Positions 1-7,439 of a DNA stretch of 18,373 nt are shown one piece after another. The stretch is from Bacillota bacterium (GTDB taxonomy: Bacteria > Bacillota > Bacilli > Alicyclobacillales > Alicyclobacillaceae): positions 1 to 18,373 of the forward strand of contig JAKADF010000016.1 in assembly GCA_021820805.1 (NCBI GenBank), written 5' to 3'. Each line of letters begins with the position of its first letter. Within the stretch, counting starts at the first letter, position 1. The notes beneath the pieces are model-generated. The model was not told the DNA's origin. It searched no databases and saw only the letters and a program-made list of their open reading frames with translations. Position numbers and translations under genes: made by a program.

Positions 1-252
1 AAGAATATTGTAAGATGGGCTCGTACCAAGTAATACCTCGACATTTGCGAACCCAACATCGGTGTCTATTACAATCGGATGATAACCAGCCTTTGTCAAT
101 GCAAGGGCAAAATTAACACAAAAATTAGACTTGCCTACCCCGCCTTTGCCGCTGGCTACCGTAATTACCCTCGTTTCCGAAACTTTAGGACTGTCAACAT
201 ACTGAATCATATTACGCATTTTTTCTCTAAGGCCTGCAGCTTGGTCTTTCAT
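1..252 (-). CDS. flhG: FlhG (YlxH), MinD/ParA-family ATPase, N-terminal part only
   Basis: The gene begins with ATG at 252-250, overlapping the flhF stop as ATGA, and runs off the left edge after 84 codons. A GAGGGGG Shine-Dalgarno lies just upstream in the end of flhF. The visible part has a short N-terminal stretch (KDQAAGLREKMRNMI) that resembles the conserved start of FlhG. In FlhG this stretch activates the FlhF GTPase. It is followed by a deviant Walker A loop (SGKGGVGKS, about residues 34-42) and a switch I-like DTDVGFANVEVLLG segment (about residues 66-79). FlhG proteins are MinD-like ATPases that control flagellar number and position together with FlhF and, in Bacillus, contact the FliM/FliY C-ring. 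The adjacency to flhF supports the call. A chromosome-partitioning ParA is possible from the domain alone but unlikely here. Confidence 0.93.
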   Translation of the reverse strand, partial: MKDQAAGLREKMRNMIQYVDSPKVSETRVITVASGKGGVGKSNFCVNFALALTKAGYHPIVIDTDVGFANVEVLLGTSPSYNIL

Positions 253-1538
253 CCATGTGCCCCCTCAACGAAAACGCGTTCAACGAGCTTCTTTACAGAC
301 GCAATCTCTAAATCATCAGGAACACTTTGCCCTGTCGTAATATAGGACAGTGGATGAGGACATTTATCTATTAATTCAACCATCGATCCGAATGATGAAG
401 TTTCATCCATTTTCGTAAATAAAAATTTATCAAACTTTATAGGTTCAAAGGCCTTTGCAACCTCATATAAATCGGATATTTTTCCTGTCATCGGTAAAAC
501 AAGCATAATCTCATCGACCGGAATTTGTTCAGTTAATTCTCTCATTTCCTCAATATAAAGTGAATCACGATAATTTCGTCCTGTCGTATCAATTAAAATA
601 AGGTCTCTGTCACTTTGCCGTTTAAATGCTTCAATCATATTTTCATCACGGTTAATAACAGCTATCGGAACATGAAGTATTCCTGCATAAGTTTTTAACT
701 GCTCAACAGCCGCAACTCGAAATGTATCAGTAGTTAACAAACCAACTTTTCTGGTGCCGGATAAAACGTGCAATGCAGCTAATTTCGCAATCGTTGTTGT
801 TTTTCCAACCCCGGTCGGGCCGACAAAAAGAATAACACGCGAATGATTTCGAAGTGGTTCTGCCTCGACAATAGGTTCTAGTTTCCTTATAAAAAAATTC
901 GCCAGCTGCTGTTTAGCTATTTGGATAGACTCAATTTGGCCCGAAACTTCAAATGGAGAATTTGAATGTGAGCTTAAAAAATCGCCTACGAGCGACGACG
1001 CATAAGTATGACTAAAGCCTTCTTCTTGCAATTCTTTTAACAATAACTCATGAATTCTATTTTTACTTTGATTGCGATTTATATTATGTATTTCTTGCAC
1101 TGGTGAAACGCTTTGCGTAATATATCCTTTTAACTCTTTAATTTCATGTGCTAGATTACTAATTTCCCTCTTTATATTTTCATTGTTCCGGTATAATTCG
1201 CCATCATGGCTTTGATTATTATGCGGTTGGGTTGATTTCTCAATAGAATAAGTCTCGGCCTGACTTCGAATGACCGGGCTCTTCCCTCCTTCTTCAGTCT
1301 CAACAAAGCGATTGCCAGACACAACATTCAAAGGTACTGACGGACTTGGCTTCTTTCTAACGGGAACATCGCCGCCTGCAGCAGCCATAACTTCAATTCT
1401 CCTCATCCTCCAAAAACCAAGCCACTTCTTCACATAAATTTTACGAGTACTCAAAATTACTGCTTCCTTGCCCAAATCCTTTCGGATGAGAAGAACTGCC
1501 TCAGGCATGTCTTTGACAACATATCGACGTACGACCAT
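249..1538 (-). CDS. flhF: FlhF, SRP-type GTPase for flagellar placement
   Basis: The product is 429 aa, slightly longer than the roughly 366 aa of B. subtilis FlhF. The conserved basic N-terminus (RRYVVKDMPEAVLLIRKDLG) is followed by a low-complexity B region (about residues 55-155). The helical N domain follows and then the SRP54-type G domain: P-loop GPTGVGKTT at 240-248, DTFR at 271-274, DTTGR at 317-321 and TKMDET at 375-380. FlhF is a membrane-associated GTPase that dimerises with GTP and marks the site where the MS ring and export apparatus assemble; FlhG stimulates its hydrolysis. The ATG shares one base with the flhA TAA (TAATG), and GGTGGTGA lies 8 nt upstream. The flhG start overlaps its stop by 4 nt. 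All GTPase motifs are intact. Confidence 0.96.
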   Translation of the reverse strand: MVVRRYVVKDMPEAVLLIRKDLGKEAVILSTRKIYVKKWLGFWRMRRIEVMAAAGGDVPVRKKPSPSVPLNVVSGNRFVETEEGGKSPVIRSQAETYSIEKSTQPHNNQSHDGELYRNNENIKREISNLAHEIKELKGYITQSVSPVQEIHNINRNQSKNRIHELLLKELQEEGFSHTYASSLVGDFLSSHSNSPFEVSGQIESIQIAKQQLANFFIRKLEPIVEAEPLRNHSRVILFVGPTGVGKTTTIAKLAALHVLSGTRKVGLLTTDTFRVAAVEQLKTYAGILHVPIAVINRDENMIEAFKRQSDRDLILIDTTGRNYRDSLYIEEMRELTEQIPVDEIMLVLPMTGKISDLYEVAKAFEPIKFDKFLFTKMDETSSFGSMVELIDKCPHPLSYITTGQSVPDDLEIASVKKLVERVFVEGAHG

Positions 1539-3571
1539 TACAAATTCACCACCCCTGCACTTTCAATTTCAACAGACGGATCCAACTCGTTGTACGACAT
1601 CACAATGAAATCAGGTAAATACCTAGATATCCACCGATGGACAGCTAAGCGCAAAGTCGGATGTGTCAATAAAATTGGATTTTTACCAAGTCCAGACAAC
1701 TTAGTTGCTTCCTCACGTAATCGCTTAAATATTTGCTGTGCCGCAGCGGGCTCCATGCCGATAAAACTCCCGCCATCATTTTGGACCATGTTCTCTTGCA
1801 CCATTTGTTCGACATTAGGCGACAAAGTGATTACAGTCAAAGGCTCACCAGGAATTTTAAATTGGTAACAAATTTGTCTAGCAAGTGCCTGGCGCACATG
1901 CTCAGTTAAAATATCTGTATCCTTTGTTTGCTTGCCGACATCTGCCAATACTTCAAGAATAGTGGTTAAATCTCGAATAGATATTTTTTCTAACAAAAGA
2001 TTACACAGAACTCTTTGAACTTGCCCAAGTGTAAGTGTACTTGGAACAACATCATCCACAACAGCTGGAACAGTAGTCTTCATGTGATCTAGCAGTGTCT
2101 TCGTTTCCTGTCTGCCAAGCAGTTCATGAGCATGTTTCTTCAAAACCTCAGTTAGATGTGTTGCAACAACAGAAGGTGTATCCACTACTGTATATCCCGC
2201 AGCTTCCGCCCTTAATTTCATTTCCTGATTTACCCACAATGCGGGTAATCCGAAAGTCGGTTCCTTGGTTGGTATTCCAACAATGGATGGGTCATCGATC
2301 CCTGGGCTCATCGCTAACCAATGACCCATGATTAATTCACCGCCTGATACTTCAACTCCTTTTATTTTAATGACATATTCAGTCGGTTTAAGTTGAATAT
2401 TGTCACGCAAGCGGATTACTGGGACAACGAGTCCAAGTTCAAGCGCGAGTTGTCTTCTTATCATGACCACTCTATCTAACAAGTCTCCACCTTGTTTACT
2501 GTCCACAATTGGAATTAAAGCATACCCAAATTCAAATTCTATCGGTTCAACAGATAACAATGAAAGAACACTCTCTGGTTTCTTCGTGTTTTCTTTTTTA
2601 CTCCGAAGTAAGGTTTCTGCTTCTTTTTTCACAAGTTTATTTGCCGCAGATTGAACTCGCCATGCAGCGATAAACGCTGTCGCTGATACTGGAAGAACCC
2701 GCCATATCGTAATTGGTGTAAACAAACCTAACAGTAGAACCGCTGTACCTACGATATACAACGTTTTCGGATACCGAAACACCTGAGATATAATGTCATC
2801 GCCCAGGTTCGTTTCAGATGCAGCACGAGTAACCATTAATCCAGTCGCCGTCGATAAGAGCAAAGCTGGAATTTGGCTGACCAAACCATCACCAACGGAC
2901 AGAAGAGTATAATTATGTAATGCTTGCTGAAATGGTTCATGCATCATCGCAATGCCAATGACAAATCCACCGACAATATTTATCGCAACAATAAGCATAG
3001 AAGCAATGGCGTCGCCTTTTACAAATTTAGAAGCGCCATCCATTGCCCCGTAAAAGTCTGCTTCACGTTCTATATTATGTCTTCTTGTTCGAGCTTCCTG
3101 TTCTGTAATAAGACCGGCATTTAAATCAGCATCAATCGCAATTTGCTTACCAGGCATCGCATCTAAGGTGAAACGAGCCGCAACTTCAGCAACTCGCTCG
3201 GCACCTTTTGTAATAACAATAAATTGAACCACCACAATAATAAGGAACACAATAAATCCAACAACTGGATTACCGCCAATTACGAAATTACCGAATGTGG
3301 CAATAACTTGACCTGCATCACCATTACTCAAGATGAGCCGCGTAGAAGAAATGTTTAATGACAACCTATACAATGTCGTAATTAATAATATAGAAGGAAA
3401 AATAGAGAAATCTAACGGTTCCTTCGTGCTCATTGAGACGAGTAAAATAGTCATTGAAACAAAAATATTGATAATCAAAAGAACGTCTAGCAATGACTTG
3501 TTCATCGGGATAACCATCATTACGATAATACCGATGACACCGGCCATTACCGCCAAATCCGAGCGTTTCAC
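1538..3571 (-). CDS. flhA: FlhA, flagellar type III export gate protein
   Basis: The product is 677 aa, normal for FlhA. The first ~310 residues form a hydrophobic, multi-helix membrane domain (e.g. 5-23, 28-46, 103-121). The FHIPEP family signature in the cytoplasmic loop spans about 125-148, with key residues RVAEVAARFTLDAMPGKQ. The C-terminal ~350 residues are the cytoplasmic domain that forms the nonameric docking ring for chaperone-substrate complexes. The start is GTG at 3571-3569. A GGGGG Shine-Dalgarno in the end of flhB sits 7 nt upstream, and the gap to flhB is 4 nt. FlhA works with FlhB and FliPQR, encoded immediately upstream, to convert proton-motive force into substrate export. 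I see no interruption in the reading frame. Confidence 0.97.
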   Translation of the reverse strand: MKRSDLAVMAGVIGIIVMMVIPMNKSLLDVLLIINIFVSMTILLVSMSTKEPLDFSIFPSILLITTLYRLSLNISSTRLILSNGDAGQVIATFGNFVIGGNPVVGFIVFLIIVVVQFIVITKGAERVAEVAARFTLDAMPGKQIAIDADLNAGLITEQEARTRRHNIEREADFYGAMDGASKFVKGDAIASMLIVAINIVGGFVIGIAMMHEPFQQALHNYTLLSVGDGLVSQIPALLLSTATGLMVTRAASETNLGDDIISQVFRYPKTLYIVGTAVLLLGLFTPITIWRVLPVSATAFIAAWRVQSAANKLVKKEAETLLRSKKENTKKPESVLSLLSVEPIEFEFGYALIPIVDSKQGGDLLDRVVMIRRQLALELGLVVPVIRLRDNIQLKPTEYVIKIKGVEVSGGELIMGHWLAMSPGIDDPSIVGIPTKEPTFGLPALWVNQEMKLRAEAAGYTVVDTPSVVATHLTEVLKKHAHELLGRQETKTLLDHMKTTVPAVVDDVVPSTLTLGQVQRVLCNLLLEKISIRDLTTILEVLADVGKQTKDTDILTEHVRQALARQICYQFKIPGEPLTVITLSPNVEQMVQENMVQNDGGSFIGMEPAAAQQIFKRLREEATKLSGLGKNPILLTHPTLRLAVHRWISRYLPDFIVMSYNELDPSVEIESAGVVNL

Positions 3572-3575
3572 TCAC

Positions 3576-4658
3576 CTACCCCCTACTTGCTTGCTTTAGG
3601 CGATATACATACGCCAAGATTTCGGCAACCGCTTGATACATATCCGCAGGAACCGTCTGTCCTACTTCAACAGTCTTATAAAGAGACCTTGCTAAAGGTC
3701 GATTTTCAACCATTGGTACACCTGAACTTGCGGCAAGCTCCTTGATTTTCCTTGCAATTTCATATTGACCTTTTGCTATCACTTCAGGCGCATTCATATA
3801 TGATCCATCGTACAAGATAGCCACAGCAAAGTGAGTTGGGTTTGTTACGACAACGTCAGCTTTCGGTACTTCTTGCATCATCCGTTTCATCGCCAACTTC
3901 CGTCCGCGTTGGCGAATTGACGACTTAATTTGCGGATCCCCTTCTTGTTGCTTCATTTCTTGTTTAATTTCTTCACGTGACATTCGAATACTCTTCTCGA
4001 AGTCATAACGTTGAAAAAGAAAATCTAGGACAGACAAAACGAGCATCATAATTGAAATATTAATTCCAATTTGAAATGCCATACCGCCTACCAAACCAGG
4101 CAGTGACTCTATATCAGTTGAATCCAAATTTGCAACCTTTACTGCTAACCCATGGATAACTGACCACACCACGCCTCCAACTACGGCCAATTTTAACAAC
4201 GATTTTGCAGCTTCTACTAGAGAACGCGTACTAAAAAGGCGGCGAAACCCGCTTAGTATTCCAACCCTGCTGAAATCCGGAACCAAGAGATTCGGCCAAA
4301 ATCCCGGGCCGACTTGTGCTACAGAAATTGCTGCGCCGAATAACAGGGCAACTCCAACCAATGGACCAGCTGTACGTATCACATATCCAACCTGACTGTA
4401 AAACAAATAGCCTAAATCTCTATCCGTTAATGGTTTCGTTGTAATTGCTATAAAATCATTTTGAAACAGTCTCTCCCACGTTTGCCATATTTGCGGTCCT
4501 AAAAATTTTAAACTCATCAAAATTGCTATAAGGACAATAGATGAAGTTAAATCGACGCTTTTAGGCATTCGTCCTTCTTTTCTAGCCTCACGCCGACGCT
4601 TTGGAGTTGCCCGCTCTGTTTTTTCACCTGCAAACCGTTGTAGATTTAGGTCCAACAT
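3576..4658 (-). CDS. flhB: FlhB, export gate and substrate-specificity switch protein
   Basis: The product is 360 aa. A charged N-terminal tail (EKTERATPKRRREARKEG, residues 12-29) is typical of the family. Four hydrophobic segments follow (about 37-55, 91-115, 150-172 and 188-212), then a cytoplasmic domain. The autocleavage motif NPTH is at 273-276 in the context VVTNPTHFAVAI. In the family, cleavage between Asn and Pro lets FliK switch export from rod/hook to filament substrates. The ATG at 4658 is preceded by GGAGG in the last codons of fliR, and the intergenic gap is 5 nt. The linker MKQQEGDPQIK before the cleavage domain matches the usual FlhB pattern. The start and all key residues look intact, so this is a functional-looking copy. 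Confidence 0.97.
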   Translation of the reverse strand: MLDLNLQRFAGEKTERATPKRRREARKEGRMPKSVDLTSSIVLIAILMSLKFLGPQIWQTWERLFQNDFIAITTKPLTDRDLGYLFYSQVGYVIRTAGPLVGVALLFGAAISVAQVGPGFWPNLLVPDFSRVGILSGFRRLFSTRSLVEAAKSLLKLAVVGGVVWSVIHGLAVKVANLDSTDIESLPGLVGGMAFQIGINISIMMLVLSVLDFLFQRYDFEKSIRMSREEIKQEMKQQEGDPQIKSSIRQRGRKLAMKRMMQEVPKADVVVTNPTHFAVAILYDGSYMNAPEVIAKGQYEIARKIKELAASSGVPMVENRPLARSLYKTVEVGQTVPADMYQAVAEILAYVYRLKQASRG

Positions 4659-4663
4659 TCCGG

Positions 4664-5438
4664 TTATCCTCCAATAAACCTAAGCAAAAAATTCATTTGT
4701 TCAAAAATCATGGTGAAAATCTTGTTAAATAAATAGATGACTCCTGGCATCGAAATAACAAAAATACTTAACCCAACAAACAATTTCGCAGGCAGGCCTA
4801 CAACATACACGTTCATTTGCGGAACTGCCCTCGACAATAGCGCGAACGTAATATCTGTTAATAAAAGCGACACTAAAAGAGGTGCAGCAAGCTGAACAGC
4901 AATACTCATTACCATTCCTAGCAATTCGATTAAAATACGCCACGCCCCAGAAGGTAAATGAAAATCTCCCATTGGAATATAATTATAGCTGTCCATAATG
5001 GTCAACATCATACCGTCCAGTCCATTGAGACCTAAAAAATAAAGAGTAAACAATACATTATAGAAAGAACCAGTGAGTCCAGACATTTCTGAGGTTCCTG
5101 GGTCAAACAGCTGAGCAGACGAAAATCCAATTTGCAAGTCAATCAATTGACCTGCAATAGTCAAAGCAGAGAAAACGACTGTTGCAGTAAATCCTAAGAG
5201 TATGCCTATGAAACTCTCCAGCAGGCCATATAAAACATATTCGCCTGGTTCGTTAAACGCAGACGGTATGTTCGTGTGAATCTCCGGAGTAACGAGCATG
5301 GATATAAATAAAGCAAGGCCAAGCTTTGCCCATACTGGAAAACTTCGAAGAGACATAATGGGATGCACCAATGAAGCCTACCATTCTCAACAAAACTAAT
5401 AAAAACAATTCGACGTGCACTTGTGCATATGTAAACAT
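4664..5438 (-). CDS. fliR: FliR, export gate protein, with an apparent frameshift near residue 25
   Basis: FliR builds the export gate core with FliP and FliQ. The gene is split over two frames. ATG at 5438 opens a frame whose first 25 residues (key part VELFLLVLLRMVGFIGA) form the family's first membrane helix, but that frame ends out of register at 5253. The rest (PIMSLRSFPVWAK onward, 232 residues, including PQMNVYVVGLPAKLFVG near the C-terminus) lies in another frame from about 5362 to the TGA/TAA-type stop at 4664. That frame has a TAG at 5380-5378, so the switch must lie downstream of it. The best place is GCATCCCATT (5366-5357): removing one base gives GAPIMSLR or GASIMSLR and a normal protein of about 256-257 aa. 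A TTG at 5371 could start a 235-aa form lacking the first helix. The ATG lies 4 nt after the fliQ stop. The frameshift may be a sequence error, an inactivating mutation or, least likely, programmed. Confidence 0.85.
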
Positions 5439-5442
5439 GCAA

Positions 5443-5712
5443 TCACTTCACAAACGCCATCAAATTACCGAATATACCTGCTGTAAAGTTTAGAATGCTG
5501 GCAAGCATCCAAGGGCCAAAAAATAAAAACGCAATTATAACAGCAATAATCTTCGGAACGAAGGCAAGTGTTTGTTCTTGAATCTGAGTGGTCGCTTGAA
5601 ATACACTTACTAATAAACCTACCAATAGGCCGATTGCCAAAATTGGTCCAGTCAACTTAACTACAAGCCACATCACCTGTGCACCAAGACCCATAATAAA
5701 AGTCGCGTTCAT
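5443..5712 (-). CDS. fliQ: FliQ, flagellar export gate protein
   Basis: The product is 89 aa with two long hydrophobic helices (about residues 15-38 and 50-75), as in all FliQ proteins. The segment GPILAIGLLVGLLVSVFQA followed by TQIQEQTLAFVPK is the recognisable family core. FliQ surrounds the FliP5FliR1 core of the export gate with about four copies. I chose ATG at 5712 over the longer ATG at 5742. The shorter form gives the usual 89-residue length, starts MNATFIMG, and has AAGGA 4 nt upstream, with a second AAGGATGG further up. The extra ten residues of the longer form (HRKKDGKDK) would overlap the fliP end and are unlike the family. The gap to fliP is 22 nt; fliR follows after 4 nt. Confidence 0.94.
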   Translation of the reverse strand: MNATFIMGLGAQVMWLVVKLTGPILAIGLLVGLLVSVFQATTQIQEQTLAFVPKIIAVIIAFLFFGPWMLASILNFTAGIFGNLMAFVK

Positions 5713-5734
5713 CTTATCCTTACCATCCTTTTTT

Positions 5735-6526
5735 CTATGCATAGCCTGCCAATAAGGATTTGACTACAAGATACCAACCGTCAACCATTACAAATAGCAA
5801 TATTTTAAACGGCAGAGATATCACAACAGGCGGTAACATCATCATTCCCATTGACATGAGAGTTGTTGCAACAACTAGGTCTATGACTAGAAACGGGAGA
5901 TAAACCATAAAACCAATTTGAAAAGCAGTTTTGAGTTCGCTAATCGTGTATGCCGGGACCAGCGCTGTAAACGGGATATCATCTACGTTTTTTGGACGAG
6001 GGAGATGGCGATAATCCAAAAACAACTGCAAGTCCTGCGGCCTCGTTTCCTTTGCCATAAACTCCTTAAATGGTATCTCCGCTTTTTGAAGCGCGACTGT
6101 TTGACTAATCTGCCCATTCAAATAAGGTTGCAGCGCCTGCACATTTGCTTGGTGAAAAGTCGGTTGCATAACAAAAAAAGTAATGAATAAGGCCAAGCCT
6201 ATTAATACTTGATTTGGCGGAGATTGCTGCAATGATAGCGCATTACGAACAAAAGACAATACCACAATCACTCGAGTAAAGCACGTCATCAGAATTAGTA
6301 TTGCTGGTGCAATCGACAAAATCGTTAAAAGAAATATAATTTGCAGTGTTCCGCTGACCGATTTTGGAGAGTTCGTCGTTCCTATATTGACATTCATTCC
6401 AGGCAGAATCGACCCCGTCGTAGCAGCATAGACATGCACCGACCATGTACCGACAACCGCAGCCGTCAGGCAGAGCGCGAGAAGCACCAATATCCAAGGC
6501 TTTAGCCGTCGGCTGACTGTCCACAT
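5735..6526 (-). CDS. fliP: FliP, flagellar export gate protein
   Basis: The product is 263 aa. An N-terminal signal peptide (about residues 1-34, with RRLK then a hydrophobic stretch ending near VYA) is followed by the diagnostic FliP block TCFTRVIVVLSFVRNAL...QQSPPNQVLIGLALF (about residues 81-115). The C-terminal family block MMMLPPVVISLPFKILLFV is followed by DGW. FliP forms the pentameric core of the export gate with FliR. The ATG directly follows the fliO TAA, and AAGGAGG sits 11 nt upstream inside fliO. Downstream fliQ begins 22 nt after the stop. There is no interruption in the frame, and length and motifs are normal for Gram-positive FliP. Confidence 0.97.
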   Translation of the reverse strand: MWTVSRRLKPWILVLLALCLTAAVVGTWSVHVYAATTGSILPGMNVNIGTTNSPKSVSGTLQIIFLLTILSIAPAILILMTCFTRVIVVLSFVRNALSLQQSPPNQVLIGLALFITFFVMQPTFHQANVQALQPYLNGQISQTVALQKAEIPFKEFMAKETRPQDLQLFLDYRHLPRPKNVDDIPFTALVPAYTISELKTAFQIGFMVYLPFLVIDLVVATTLMSMGMMMLPPVVISLPFKILLFVMVDGWYLVVKSLLAGYA

Positions 6527-7033
6527 TTACAAATCGTCCTCCTTGCTGCCTTGCGGGCGGTATGTCTCTCGAAGATTCGATAGTTTGTCTTGCAACATTT
6601 GTCGAAACTGTGCTGCTCCATCACTTTGGTTGCTGCTAAAATTCACCTCATCCGTAAACGTATCTGTCACATCCGCAATTAACGAGATTTCATCTGCAAC
6701 ACCTAGTAAATATCGTTTGCTGCCAACTTCAACTACTTGAACCGAACGATTTGGAGCAAGTTGCCTGGCTGCCAAAACCAAAATAGCGCCTTTTTGTTGA
6801 ATATTCGCACGCCTGGCAAGAAAGCGAATAAGTATAATAGCTAACACCACAACAACCGCGAGTGCAAAAAAAAGGTTTAACAAGTACGGCCAAGGCGAAC
6901 CAAACCCGGGCGGTTCACTTGCGGGACTAGTGCCTGCAAATACATAAGAGGTGTCAAATACGATACTAATCCCTGTGAAACCAACCAAAACAGCTATCCA
7001 ACGATAACGTTTCGGAAAAAATCTGTAATCCAT
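6527..7033 (-). CDS. fliO: FliO (FliZ of Bacillus), export gate assembly protein
   Basis: The product is 168 aa. It has a likely cleaved signal peptide (about 13-33, ending SYVFAG), a short outside segment, a single membrane helix (about 50-74, LLNLFFALAVVVVLAIILI) and a cytoplasmic domain. The domain contains the FliO-type ARQLAPNRSVQVVEVGSKRYLLGVAD stretch (about 88-113). FliO is a scaffold that helps FliP assemble in the membrane. The ATG shares its A with the cheY stop (TGATG). The upstream region has only a weak AAGG at about 14 nt, so translation probably depends on coupling to cheY. Family sequence conservation is low, so the call rests on topology, the motif and its place before fliP. 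Confidence 0.9.
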   Translation of the reverse strand: MDYRFFPKRYRWIAVLVGFTGISIVFDTSYVFAGTSPASEPPGFGSPWPYLLNLFFALAVVVVLAIILIRFLARRANIQQKGAILVLAARQLAPNRSVQVVEVGSKRYLLGVADEISLIADVTDTFTDEVNFSSNQSDGAAQFRQMLQDKLSNLRETYRPQGSKEDDL

Positions 7034-7395
7034 CAGGCAAGCGCCTTACGTACAGCTTCAAGCACTCGGTCAGCCTGAAACGGTTTAACAATAAAATCCC
7101 TGGCCCCAGCCTGAATTGCATCAATTACCATTGCCTGCTGCCCCATTGCAGAGCACATGATTACACGTGCATTCGTATCAAATCCACGAATTAATTTGAG
7201 AGCAGTAATTCCATCAACCTCGGGCATTGTTATATCTAAAGTTACCAAATCTGGATGAAGCTCTTGATATTTTTCATAGGCTTGAGAACCGTCTGCAGCT
7301 TCTCCAACAACTTCATATCCGTTTTTTATCAAAATGTCTTTTATCATCATTCTCATGAATGCAGCATCATCGACTACCAAAATCCGATTTGCCAT
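7033..7395 (-). CDS. cheY: CheY, chemotaxis response regulator
   Basis: This is a single receiver domain of 120 aa with no output domain. The acidic pair is D9-D10, the phosphorylated aspartate D54 (LVTLDITMP), the switch serine S82 (IMCSAMGQQ) and the conserved lysine K104 (FIVKPFQ). I chose ATG at 7395 because AGGTGGAG lies 5 nt upstream and the product MANRILVVDD has the usual CheY start. An upstream ATG at 7422 would add nine residues that include the Shine-Dalgarno itself. Phospho-CheY binds FliM (EIDALL motif) and FliY and is dephosphorylated by FliY. Both are encoded directly upstream. No CheA, CheW or receptor gene is in the window. CheY in this position is standard for Bacillus-type operons. 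Confidence 0.96.
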   Translation of the reverse strand: MANRILVVDDAAFMRMMIKDILIKNGYEVVGEAADGSQAYEKYQELHPDLVTLDITMPEVDGITALKLIRGFDTNARVIMCSAMGQQAMVIDAIQAGARDFIVKPFQADRVLEAVRKALA

Positions 7396-7439
7396 TAAAA
7401 CTCCACCTCGTTGTTCTACCATCCCTATGGTTGATTGTA

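Noticed and set aside
5206..5442. 78-codon minus-strand frame across the fliR start
   Set aside because: It is the third frame of the fliR region. The N-terminal helix is encoded in the frame from 5438 and the rest in the 4664 frame, so this one carries no FliR-like sequence.
5713..5742. Upstream ATG for fliQ at 5742
   Set aside because: It overlaps the fliP end and adds a charged stretch absent from the family; ATG 5712 with AAGGA 4 nt upstream gives the normal 89 aa.
7396..7422. Upstream ATG for cheY at 7422
   Set aside because: It would place the strong AGGTGGAG site inside the coding region and add nine residues not typical of CheY; ATG 7395 is better.
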